Below, one piece after another: positions 1 to 6,594 of a DNA stretch of 10,213 nucleotides; the first letter of the stretch is position 1; each line of letters begins with the position of its first letter. The stretch lies in the NCBI GenBank assembly GCA_900769475.1, contig CAAGGQ010000124.1, positions 1 to 10,213 of the forward strand, written 5' to 3'. A model generated the notes under the pieces. That model did not search any database and was not told the origin of the DNA. It saw only the letters and a list, made by a program, of their open reading frames with translations. The position numbers and the translations under genes are program-made. The DNA comes from Clostridia bacterium. Lineage in GTDB: Bacteria > Bacillota > Clostridia > Oscillospirales > CAG-272.

Positions 1-111
1 CTTTACGGCCACGGTGATCTCCTTGCCGATCTTGGTAAACACCTTACCTCTTGCGGCGTCGGTCTTTTCTTTCTTGTGCTTAATGTTCGCCCATTTGCTA
101 TGTCCAGACAT
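1..111 (-). CDS. yebC: YebC/TACO1/PmpR family protein, N-terminal fragment
   Basis: Only the first 37 codons are inside the window; the gene continues past the left edge. The start is ATG at 111-109, and the protein opens MSGHSKWANIKHKK, the hallmark N-terminus of the YebC/TACO1 family, followed by a lysine-rich stretch and AARGKVFTKIGKEI, which is also typical. Family members are about 240 residues long. They have been described as transcriptional regulators (PmpR) and, for mitochondrial TACO1 and some bacterial members, as translation factors acting on the ribosome. The gene starts 27 bp after the argS stop with no visible terminator between, so co-transcription with argS is likely. An AAGG ribosome-binding core lies about 12 nt before the ATG, a rather long spacing. 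Family assignment is secure from the N-terminus; the choice between the two roles cannot be made from this fragment. Confidence 0.93.
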   Translation of the reverse strand, partial: MSGHSKWANIKHKKEKTDAARGKVFTKIGKEITVAVK

Positions 112-138
112 GGTTCTATCTATCCTTTCAAATTATAA

Positions 139-1872
139 TCAAATCTTTTCGATCTTCTTCATACAGATCAAATCGAATGCGTTGCCAAGAACCGTCTTGG
201 TTGCTTCGGTCAGCAACAGACGGGTTCCCTTTACGTTTTCATCCTCGGCACCAAGAATGCTGCAATCGTGATAGAAGCGGTTGAACGCCGCCGCAACGCT
301 AAGAATATAACGTGCGATCACGGAGGGCTCGTAGGTCTCCAGCGCCTCGGTCACCTTTTCCTCGAACATCGAGAGTACCTTAGCAAGCGCAACCTCCTCG
401 GGAGCGCTGACAACAAGCTTGCCGCCCATGGTCGCTGCCGAGCGGGAAAGAATCGAGCAAGCTCTTGCATAGGTGTACTGCACGTAAGGGCCGGTATTCC
501 CCTCGAACGCAAGCGCGTCCTCCATCACAAAGTTGATATCCTTCATACGCGTATTGGAAAGATAATAGAATACAATCGCCCCAACACCGATTTGCTCGGC
601 AATCTTTTCCTTGTTCTGCAGATTGGGGTTTTTCTCCTCCATAATGCCAGCAACCTTTTCGGCGGCAAGTGCGAAGAGATCACGCAGAAGAATAACGTTA
701 CCGGTACGGGTAGCAAGCTTGGCACCGTTGATGCTAACCGTTCCGTAAGGAACGTGCACAAGCTGATCTGCCCAATCGTAGCCCATCATCTCAACGACCT
801 TGAACCACTGCGCAAAATGCAGACTCTGACCGGCGCTGGTAACATAGACGGACTTATCAAAGTTGTAAAGCTGCTTGCGGTCGTATGCCGCCGCAATATC
901 ACGCGTGGGATACAGAGAAGAACCGTCACGCTTAAGAATCAAACAAGGAGGCATATTGTACTCGGAAAGATCAACGATCGACGCGCCGTCGTCCAGCTTG
1001 AGAAGCCCTGCATCGCGAAGCTTTTGCACCTGATACGGCATTTCGTTGGTATAATTACTCTCACCCTTATAGCTATCAAAAGAAATGCCCAGTTGCTCGT
1101 AGATCTCATCGTTGGCTTTGAGAGAAAGTTTTACCAGCCAACGCCAAAGCTCCAGATTTTCCTCGTCCCCCTGCTCCATCTTGCAGAACTCTGCTCTTGC
1201 TTCGTCGGCAAGGGCGGGATCGGCGGGAATGCCCAATTCCTCGTTACCCGAGATGGCGTTGTTGATCCGCACGTAAAGATCGACAAGCGCGTCCACGCCG
1301 CCGTTTTCCACCGTTTCGCGGTTACCCCATTTCTTGTAGGCAACGATCAACTTACCAAACTGGGTTCCCCAGTCACCGACATAGTTGATACCAACGCATT
1401 TGTATCCCGCAAACTCGTGAAGCTTACGAAGCGAGTGTCCAATGACGGTGGTGCCCAGGTGTCCAATGTGGAAGGGCTTTGCCAGGTTGGGAGAGGAGTA
1501 GTCGAATACAACCACCTTCCCGTCTCCCGTTTCGGGAGAACCGTAACGCGTGCCTTTTTTGGAAACCTCGGAGAGCATATGACACATCAGATATTCTCCA
1601 TCGAGATAGAGATTGAAGTAACCGCCAACTACTTCGGCACGGGCAACTGCCTCGTCCGAAAATCCATCGGCGATTGCCTGTGCGATCTGCACCGGCGCGC
1701 GGCGGAGGGTCTTACTCAGCTTAAAGCAAGGGAAAGCCAGGTCTCCCATATTGGCGTCGGGGGGATATTCCAGCATCCCGGCAACGTCTTGAGCGTTCAG
1801 TTCGGCATTGGGATTGATTGCCTTAACACCGGCAACGATTTTATCCGCAATGCGTTTTTTAATGATTTGCAT
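139..1872 (-). CDS. argS: Arginyl-tRNA synthetase (ArgRS)
   Basis: Class I aminoacyl-tRNA synthetase that charges tRNA-Arg with arginine in the cytoplasm; 577 aa, the usual bacterial length. Visible in order: an N-terminal additional domain (about residues 1-100) with the NMGDLAFPCF motif, the HIGH motif at 135-138 inside SSPNLAKPFHIGHLG, the GDWGTQFG motif at 166-173, the KMSKS-loop equivalent KLATRTG at 385-391, and a helical DALR-type anticodon-binding domain from about residue 455 to the end. The second lysine of KMSK is missing, as in most ArgRSs; Lys132 just before HIGH is the residue known to compensate in such enzymes. The ATG at 1872 has a good AAAGGA Shine-Dalgarno site. The gene has its own promoter and a long structured leader, and yebC follows 27 bp downstream. 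The identification is very secure. Confidence 0.98.
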   Translation of the reverse strand: MQIIKKRIADKIVAGVKAINPNAELNAQDVAGMLEYPPDANMGDLAFPCFKLSKTLRRAPVQIAQAIADGFSDEAVARAEVVGGYFNLYLDGEYLMCHMLSEVSKKGTRYGSPETGDGKVVVFDYSSPNLAKPFHIGHLGTTVIGHSLRKLHEFAGYKCVGINYVGDWGTQFGKLIVAYKKWGNRETVENGGVDALVDLYVRINNAISGNEELGIPADPALADEARAEFCKMEQGDEENLELWRWLVKLSLKANDEIYEQLGISFDSYKGESNYTNEMPYQVQKLRDAGLLKLDDGASIVDLSEYNMPPCLILKRDGSSLYPTRDIAAAYDRKQLYNFDKSVYVTSAGQSLHFAQWFKVVEMMGYDWADQLVHVPYGTVSINGAKLATRTGNVILLRDLFALAAEKVAGIMEEKNPNLQNKEKIAEQIGVGAIVFYYLSNTRMKDINFVMEDALAFEGNTGPYVQYTYARACSILSRSAATMGGKLVVSAPEEVALAKVLSMFEEKVTEALETYEPSVIARYILSVAAAFNRFYHDCSILGAEDENVKGTRLLLTEATKTVLGNAFDLICMKKIEKI

Positions 1873-1878
1873 AGATGA

Positions 1879-1884
1879 TCCTTT
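1879..1884 (-). promoter_or_regulatory. Shine-Dalgarno site of argS
   Basis: AAAGGA on the minus strand, 6 nt before the argS ATG. It fixes the start at 1872 and marks the end of the structured leader: the site lies outside the cloverleaf stems (1908-1994), so it should be accessible when those stems are folded. Confidence 0.75.
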
Positions 1885-1907
1885 CTGTCGTTCACGTCAA
1901 CAACGCT

Positions 1908-1994
1908 GGGGATGTTTTGGCCAAGCTTTTTCAAAAGCTTGCACAGTGGAGGCTACGTAAGCCTCCTCGCCCATCGCAACGGGCGAAATCCCCC
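1908..1994 (-). promoter_or_regulatory. Cloverleaf-like structured element in the argS leader
   Basis: Nested perfect inverted repeats in the predicted argS 5' leader. A closing stem pairs GGGGAT with ATCCCC (plus-strand 1988-1993 with 1908-1913). It encloses three hairpins. The first is TCGCCC/GGGCGA (1981-1986 with 1967-1972, 8-nt loop). The second is GGAGGCT/AGCCTCC (1960-1966 with 1948-1954, 5-nt loop). The third is CAAGCTTT/AAAGCTTG (1934-1941 with 1922-1929, loop UGAA). An outer 5-bp pairing of 2000-2004 with 1902-1906 could prolong the closing stem. The element resembles a tRNA-like or multi-branch RNA. It has no T-box signature and no U-tract after any hairpin. It may be a cis-acting RNA or one copy of a dispersed structured repeat; one copy in a window cannot decide this. 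The base pairing is directly visible; any function is inference. Confidence 0.7.
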
Positions 1995-2016
1995 AAACGG
2001 CGTTTCTTTTTTGATA

Positions 2017-2054
2017 ACTTTTCTCTTTGCGCCTTTCGTGCCAAAGAGAAAAGT
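2017..2054 (-). repeat. 13-bp perfect inverted repeat (hairpin) in the argS leader
   Basis: On the minus strand ACTTTTCTCTTTG (2054-2042) pairs perfectly with CAAAGAGAAAAGT (2029-2017). The 12-nt interval GCACGAAAGGCG can pair further: G-C, C-G, then C-G after a bulged A, capped by a GAAA tetraloop of the GNRA class. It lies about 40 nt after the predicted transcription start and 23 nt before the cloverleaf element. A run of A, not T, follows it in the direction of transcription, so it is not a canonical intrinsic terminator for ybaK or argS. It is probably part of the same composite element as the cloverleaf. Confidence 0.75.
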
Positions 2055-2101
2055 GGCTAACGACTTTGATTTTTTACAATCCGTAATTCTTCCAAAATTA
2101 T

Positions 2102-2130
2102 ATTATACACGAAACGATTTGTTTTTTCAA
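2102..2130 (-). promoter_or_regulatory. Sigma-A-type promoter of argS
   Basis: On the minus strand a -35 box TTGAAA (2130-2125) and a perfect -10 box TATAAT (2107-2102) are separated by exactly 17 bp, in an AT-rich stretch directly after the ybaK stop codon. Transcription should start near 2094-2096, giving a leader of about 220 nt before the argS ATG. The boxes and spacing match the housekeeping sigma-factor consensus closely. No clear ArgR operator (paired TGAAT-type half sites) overlaps it. Confidence 0.8.
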
Positions 2131-2142
2131 GTATTATTTCTA

Positions 2143-2616
2143 TTATTTTACGGTGAGATCAGCAGTTCTTGCTTGTACAAATTGCAACAAAGCCCCCCGA
2201 TCCAGGAGCAACTGGGCTCCGCGAGCCCCCGAACTAACGGTGATCTTTTCAAAATTCAGGCAGCTCTCATCGATCCAGGTGGGAAACTTTTTCTTCATTC
2301 CAATGGGCGAGCAGCCCCCGCGAATGTAGCCCGTCAGTCCCAACAGATCCTTCACGGCAACCATTTCGATCCTCTTGTTCCCCGTTAAGGACGCCACCTT
2401 TTTCAGATCCAGCTCCTCGGCGCAGGGGATACAAAAGACCAAGAGTCCCGTCTTATCTCCCTTTGCCACAAGGGTTTTGAATACCATCTCCCGTGGCAGA
2501 GCGATCTGATCGGCAATGTGAATACCGCTCAGATCGTTTTCGTCCACCTCGTATTCCATCACCTCAAAGGCGATCTTGGCGGAGGACAGCATGCGCATAG
2601 CGTTGGTTTTGATCAC
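2143..2616 (-). CDS. ybaK: YbaK/EbsC-family aminoacyl-tRNA deacylase
   Basis: 157 aa, the normal length of the single-domain YbaK/ProX superfamily. These proteins remove wrongly attached amino acids from tRNA; E. coli YbaK hydrolyses Cys-tRNA(Pro) made in error by prolyl-tRNA synthetase. Visible marks are Lys47 in FKTLV, matching the essential lysine of YbaK, the glycine-rich GYIRGGCSPIG at 96-106 followed by MKKKFP, and SSGARGAQLLL near 128-137. The start is GTG at 2616-2614, not ATG; the next in-frame ATGs (residues 7 and 9) would cut into the conserved N-terminal helix, and GGGAAG lies upstream at a suitable distance. The gene begins 12 bp after the YitT gene ends, so it probably belongs to the upstream operon, while argS downstream has its own promoter. 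Substrate specificity for Cys-tRNA(Pro) is inferred from the family. Confidence 0.93.
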   Translation of the reverse strand: MIKTNAMRMLSSAKIAFEVMEYEVDENDLSGIHIADQIALPREMVFKTLVAKGDKTGLLVFCIPCAEELDLKKVASLTGNKRIEMVAVKDLLGLTGYIRGGCSPIGMKKKFPTWIDESCLNFEKITVSSGARGAQLLLDRGALLQFVQARTADLTVK

Positions 2617-2628
2617 GTTTCTTCCCTT

Positions 2629-3537
2629 TTACACCTTTCGCTTGAAGTTTCCAAAGACCTCGTTCACCTTTTCGAAGCTGGCAAACACCTCGGGATGGGC
2701 CTTGAGGATCCGCATCATCTCACCGATCTGCCGTTTGTTGATGATGCAAACCAGCATGAATTTGTCCGTATCGGTATAAGCACCGTGAACCTTCATTTGG
2801 GTAACGCCGTGCTTCAGCTTTTGCATCAGCTCCAGGGACAGCTCCGCGGGATCGGTGGTCACGATCTCAAATTTGTAGCCGTTCTTGAGACCGCTCAAGC
2901 CATGATCTACCAGGACATTGGCAATAAAGAGATTCGAGAGCGTACAGATCACGGGGGTCACCTTCATTCCGTACACAAAGAAGGCGATGAACACTACCGA
3001 AGCATCCATAATAAAGGAAACGTAAGCGAGATTCATCTCGGGACGCGCCTTGCGTAACAGAGCCGAGATCCCGTAGGTTCCGCCGCTGGCACCAAAGCGC
3101 TTGAGCATGATGGAAAATCCAAAGCCCGAGATCACGCCGGTGGCAATGCAGGCAAAAACGATATTAAAATCTGCCCCATTGTTGGCAAGACAATACGGAG
3201 TGGCTCCCATCGCCTCCCACAACTGGGGAGTAAAGGATTGCACCACCATATAGAGCACCAAGATCCCGCCAAGCTTGCGATCCACCAATGCGGTCAAAAG
3301 CACGAAAATAGGAAGATTAAAAGTAAGCATCAACACCGACCAGCTGATCCGATCGGCCAGAAGATAGTGGGTAATGGTTGCCAAACCTCCCACCCCTCCG
3401 GGAGCAAAGCCGTTGCTGTTTTGGAAAAAGAAGTAGGCCGTGCCAACGATCAGTCCCGCAGTTACGGCATAAAGCAGATCCATCGGCAAAGATCGAAGCA
3501 TCCCTGCTTTTTCGAGGCGATTTTGATTTACACTCAT
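2629..3537 (-). CDS. YitT family membrane protein (DUF161 plus DUF2179)
   Basis: 302 aa integral membrane protein. Hydrophobic segments that look membrane-spanning lie at about residues 18-39, 45-60, 65-85, 88-103, 124-145 and 168-210, with the conserved NGFAPGGVGGLATI and GASGGTYGISALLRK repeats typical of the YitT/DUF161 family. A soluble C-terminal DUF2179 domain follows (about 221-299; GAYTDTDKFMLVCIINKRQ is characteristic). The molecular function of the family is not established; transport or sensing roles have been suggested. The ATG at 3537 overlaps the recN stop by 4 bp (ATGA), implying translational coupling. The family call is firm; no function is assigned and no gene symbol is justified, because Clostridia usually carry several paralogues. 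Confidence 0.93.
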   Translation of the reverse strand: MSVNQNRLEKAGMLRSLPMDLLYAVTAGLIVGTAYFFFQNSNGFAPGGVGGLATITHYLLADRISWSVLMLTFNLPIFVLLTALVDRKLGGILVLYMVVQSFTPQLWEAMGATPYCLANNGADFNIVFACIATGVISGFGFSIMLKRFGASGGTYGISALLRKARPEMNLAYVSFIMDASVVFIAFFVYGMKVTPVICTLSNLFIANVLVDHGLSGLKNGYKFEIVTTDPAELSLELMQKLKHGVTQMKVHGAYTDTDKFMLVCIINKRQIGEMMRILKAHPEVFASFEKVNEVFGNFKRKV

Positions 3538-5201
3538 TGTTTATATTCCTCCAGCATTTCCCGGGCAGCGGTACGTTGCACGTCGGTAATTTCGATTCCA
3601 CCCAGGATCCGAGCAATCTCCTCTACACATTCCTCGGAGGTCAGAGCCTTGACCGTGGTTTCTGCACGCCCTTCCTTTTCCTGCTTGGAAATGCGATAGT
3701 GCGTATCGGCCAGGGACGCGATCTGCGCCGAGTGGGTAACGCACAGCACCTGGGCACGATTGGCAGCTTCCTTGAGCTTGATCCCTACTTTGCGTGCGGT
3801 CTTGCCCGAAACACCGGTATCCACCTCGTCAAAAATGACGGTAGCGGCACCGTCACGGTCATTGAGCACCGACCGCAACGCCAGCATGATACGGGAGAGC
3901 TCCCCCCCCGAGGCAATGCGGATCATGGGAAGCAGGGGCTCCCCGGGGTTGGTGGAAATCAAAAACTCCACGTCATCCGCCCCCCAGGCTCCGGGCTCGC
4001 ATTCCGCCACCTGAACGGAAAACTGTACCCGCGGCATATCCAGGAAGCAAAGGGCGTCGGTAACCTGCGTGCGGATCTCCTCAGCGGCAGAAACGCGTAC
4101 CCCATGTAATTTTTTAGCCAGAGTCTTCATCGAGGTCTCGGCTTTGGCGATCTCCTTGACCAGTGCCTCCCGCGCCTGATCGGAGTACTCGGTCTCTTCC
4201 AGCTGGGTGGCGGCACGGTCACGGAAGGCAAGGATCTCCTCCACCGAATTTCCATATTTACGCTTGAGCTTGGAAATCCCGTCCAGGCGGCCTTCAATGC
4301 GATCGATGCGGGCGGTGGGATCCTCGTCGCTCTCGTCCAGGTATCCCAGGACGCTCTCAGCAATATCGTAGAGCTCGGAGGCCACGGTCTCCAGCCGCTC
4401 CTCCAGGGCGTCGGCCCCCTCCACCAATCCGCCAAGGCTGCGCAGGGATTGCTTGGCACGGGCGATCAGATCCAGAGCGGCGCCCTTTTCACTTCCCTTC
4501 AGCATTCGATAGACCTGCTCGGCATGGCGTTGAATCTTTTCAAAATTGGCCAGACGATCCCGCTCCCGGAGCAGAGCCTCCTCCTCCCCAACCTTGAGCT
4601 TTAAGGCGTCGATGTCGGCGATCTGAAACTTGAGCATCTCCATCATCCGAAGCTTCTCGCCTTCATCCCGGGTCAAGGAAGCCAGCTTTTTCCCCAAGGT
4701 CTTCCAATGTTCGTAGGCCGATTGGTACTCTGCCAGAAGAGCATCGGGACGTGCGAAGGCATCCAACAGCTCCCGATGGGTGCTCTTTTGCAAGAGCTTT
4801 TGATTGTCCGACTGCCCGTGAATGCTCAACAGCATGCGGGCGATCTCCTTTTGCAGGGTCTGGGTAATGACCTGCCCGTTGAGGCGGGTCTGGGATTTGC
4901 CGTCCCGATGAATGGTGCGGGAGAGCATCAGCATCCCATCCTCGGTGGAAAAGCCCAACGCCTCCAGGGTCTTCTCCGCCGCGGTGGACAGCTGCTCGAA
5001 TACGGCGCTGACCGTGGCGTAGGATTCCCCCGTGCGAATGAGCTCCCGCGAGGTACGGTTCCCCAAAAGGAGGTTGATACTGTCAATAATAATGGATTTT
5101 CCCGCACCGGTCTCTCCTGTGAGCACCGAAAAGCCCGTGGAAAACTCCAGATCCAGGCGGCGGATCACCGCCACATTTTCAATATGCAGTGCGTTTAACA
5201 T
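3534..5201 (-). CDS. recN: DNA repair protein RecN (SMC-like ATPase)
   Basis: 555 aa, the usual length of RecN, an SMC-like ATPase that acts early in double-strand break repair and holds broken ends together. Seen: Walker A GETGAGKS at 29-36 after the typical LHIENVAVI start, a long charged coiled-coil middle (about 150-380), the ABC signature SGGE at 431-434, and Walker B VIFDEVDTGVSG from 455, followed by VLCVTHSAQIASLAD (D-loop and H-loop). The head halves are therefore complete. It starts 2 bp after the argR stop with only a weak ribosome-binding site, so it is probably translated by coupling. The argR-recN adjacency is widely conserved in Firmicutes. A run of eight G on the coding strand (3902-3909) encodes part of the ABC signature. 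Confidence 0.98.
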   Translation of the reverse strand: MLNALHIENVAVIRRLDLEFSTGFSVLTGETGAGKSIIIDSINLLLGNRTSRELIRTGESYATVSAVFEQLSTAAEKTLEALGFSTEDGMLMLSRTIHRDGKSQTRLNGQVITQTLQKEIARMLLSIHGQSDNQKLLQKSTHRELLDAFARPDALLAEYQSAYEHWKTLGKKLASLTRDEGEKLRMMEMLKFQIADIDALKLKVGEEEALLRERDRLANFEKIQRHAEQVYRMLKGSEKGAALDLIARAKQSLRSLGGLVEGADALEERLETVASELYDIAESVLGYLDESDEDPTARIDRIEGRLDGISKLKRKYGNSVEEILAFRDRAATQLEETEYSDQAREALVKEIAKAETSMKTLAKKLHGVRVSAAEEIRTQVTDALCFLDMPRVQFSVQVAECEPGAWGADDVEFLISTNPGEPLLPMIRIASGGELSRIMLALRSVLNDRDGAATVIFDEVDTGVSGKTARKVGIKLKEAANRAQVLCVTHSAQIASLADTHYRISKQEKEGRAETTVKALTSEECVEEIARILGGIEITDVQRTAAREMLEEYKQ

Positions 5202-5203
5202 GA

Positions 5204-5659
5204 TCAGATCTGCTTTAAGAGCTCGTGCATCCGATCGGCAATCATGGAAGCACTCTCGGCGTCCCGGGTAGCGATCATAATGGTATCATCCCCTGCCACA
5301 GAGCCCAGGATCTGGGGAAAATTCATTCCGTCGATCCCCACGGCAACCGCGTTGGCAAGTCCCGGATAGGTTTTGATCACGATCAGATTGCAGGCGCTGT
5401 CCACGCTGATGATGGAATCCACCAGCGTTGCGCTGAAGCCGGGTCCCGCGGTTCTGGGAGCCTGCTTGGGAAGCACGTAGCGATAGGTGCCCTTTCCGGT
5501 CATCATCTTGGCGATCTTCAGCTCGCGAATGTCACGGGAGACCGTGGCTTGGGTCACATCGTAACCACATTCCCGCAGGCGCGCGATCAGCTCGTCCTGG
5601 GTGTCGATCTCATAGCGGGAGATCAGATCCAGCATTTTTTCTTGTCGATTACGCTTCAT
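5204..5659 (-). CDS. argR: Arginine repressor ArgR/AhrC
   Basis: 151 aa, typical for this hexameric, arginine-binding transcription factor that represses arginine synthesis and can activate catabolic genes. The N-terminal winged helix-turn-helix (about 1-65) carries the diagnostic TQATVSRDIRELKI at 36-49 and the wing GTYRYVLP. The C-terminal oligomerisation and arginine-binding domain (about 75-151) ends with GTVAGDDT-like VAGDDTIMIA, including the conserved aspartate pair 124-125 that contacts arginine. The gene starts 25 bp after nadK, with AGAAGGA close to the ATG, and recN starts 2 bp after its stop. It is embedded in the xseA-recN cluster rather than next to arg biosynthesis genes, as is usual in Firmicutes. 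The arginyl-tRNA synthetase gene lies about 3.3 kb downstream. Confidence 0.98.
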   Translation of the reverse strand: MKRNRQEKMLDLISRYEIDTQDELIARLRECGYDVTQATVSRDIRELKIAKMMTGKGTYRYVLPKQAPRTAGPGFSATLVDSIISVDSACNLIVIKTYPGLANAVAVGIDGMNFPQILGSVAGDDTIMIATRDAESASMIADRMHELLKQI

Positions 5660-5684
5660 GTTCCTTCTCTCTTTCTCAAAGTCC

Positions 5685-6560
5685 TTACATTTGGGAATTG
5701 CTCATTTTTTGCCGCAGCTTGCGATAGAAGCCGCAGGGCTTGAGCCGGATCAGATTGGTTTGCAGCTTGGCTTTGGTGATACGAACCACCTGGTTGCGGT
5801 GAAGCTCAAAGTTCATTCTTCCGTCCACCGTTAAGTACAGCATTTTTTCCCGCGCGCAGATATTGCGCACCTCCAACACCGATTGATCCGAGAAGATCAA
5901 CGGCCGTGCAATAAAGGAGTGAGGACAAATGGGGGTAACGCAAACACAGGACACCTTGGGATCCACAATGGCACCGCCTGCCGACATGGAATAGGCCGTA
6001 GAGCCGGTGGGCGTGGCAATGATGAGTCCGTCGGCACGATAGGTGGTCACCGGAACGCCCCCCTCAGAAAGCTCTAGATCAATGATCCGGGACACCGAGC
6101 CGTTGGAGATCACCGCATCGTTGAGGGCGTAGCAGTAGGAGCGTAGTTCCTCTCCGGAGCGCAGTTCGATACGAAGCATGGAACGCTTTTCGACCTCGTA
6201 TTCCTTGGTAAACAGACGCTTCAACTGATCCAGCTCGCCCATTTCCAGCTCAGCCATATACCCCAGGCGACCGAGGTTGATCCCCAGAATGGGGGTTCCT
6301 CGCTGGGACGCTCGGCGTGCCGCCTCCAGAATGGTACCGTCCCCCCCCAGAACGATGAGGAGATTGGCCTCGGCGTAAACACTCTCCAGAGGAAGATACC
6401 GAAATTCCTTGCGATGTTTATTCAGTTTCATAAGCTTTTCGCGGTTAAAGGCCGCGATCAGGATCTCGCAATCCTCCTGCAATAAACGGTCAGCCACCGT
6501 GATTGCGGCGTTTGCTTTTTCCAAAATATTAAAGTTGGTCAGCAAAGCGATCTTCAACAT
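5685..6560 (-). CDS. nadK: NAD kinase
   Basis: 291 aa from the chosen start. Phosphorylates NAD to NADP using ATP or polyphosphate in the cytoplasm; the only route to NADP. Diagnostic motifs are GGDGT at 72-76 (in LLIVLGGDGTIL), the ND pair at 147-148, TPTGSTAYS at 183-191 followed by MSAGG, and TPICPHSF. A longer open frame reaches 6641 but would overlap tlyA by 47 bp; the ATG at 6560 gives MLKIALLTNF, a normal NAD kinase N-terminus, and is preceded by AAGGAGA. The gene sits 34 bp after tlyA and 25 bp before argR, the arrangement typical of Clostridia. Eight consecutive G (6341-6348, coding strand) encode the Gly-Gly of the GGDGT motif. The identification is secure. Confidence 0.97.
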   Translation of the reverse strand: MLKIALLTNFNILEKANAAITVADRLLQEDCEILIAAFNREKLMKLNKHRKEFRYLPLESVYAEANLLIVLGGDGTILEAARRASQRGTPILGINLGRLGYMAELEMGELDQLKRLFTKEYEVEKRSMLRIELRSGEELRSYCYALNDAVISNGSVSRIIDLELSEGGVPVTTYRADGLIIATPTGSTAYSMSAGGAIVDPKVSCVCVTPICPHSFIARPLIFSDQSVLEVRNICAREKMLYLTVDGRMNFELHRNQVVRITKAKLQTNLIRLKPCGFYRKLRQKMSNSQM

Positions 6561-6570
6561 GGGGGTGTTC

Positions 6571-6577
6571 TCTCCTT
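6571..6577 (-). promoter_or_regulatory. Shine-Dalgarno site of nadK
   Basis: AAGGAGA on the minus strand, 10 nt before the ATG at 6560. It supports that start over in-frame upstream candidates that would lie inside tlyA. Confidence 0.65.
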
Positions 6578-6594
6578 CTGTTCTCTCGTTCAAA

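Noticed and set aside
268..1878. 536-codon open frame on the plus strand antisense to argS
   Set aside because: It is codon-aligned with argS on the opposite strand. Its openness only means that argS uses no TTA, CTA or TCA codons over that span. The same shadow effect appears opposite argR, tlyA and ispA. The translation has no recognisable domain and no ribosome-binding site was found.
2017..2054. Rho-independent terminator after ybaK
   Set aside because: The hairpin is downstream of the argS promoter, its stem is A/T-rich, and it is followed by TATCAAAAAAG rather than a T-run on the minus strand.
1873..2142. T-box riboswitch for argS
   Set aside because: The long leader suggested one, but the conserved T-box sequence, a terminator with a U-tract and a specifier-loop arrangement are not visible.
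2080..2142. ArgR operator at the argS promoter
   Set aside because: AT-rich sequence with a weak TAATT/AATTA inverted pair was noticed, but no convincing TGAAT-type half-site pair matches the ARG box.
1875..2388. Plus-strand open frames across the argS leader (1875-2060 and 1912-2388)
   Set aside because: They run through the inverted repeats and, in one case, into the antisense of ybaK. Composition is low-complexity and no family is recognisable; they are by-products of the structured repeat.
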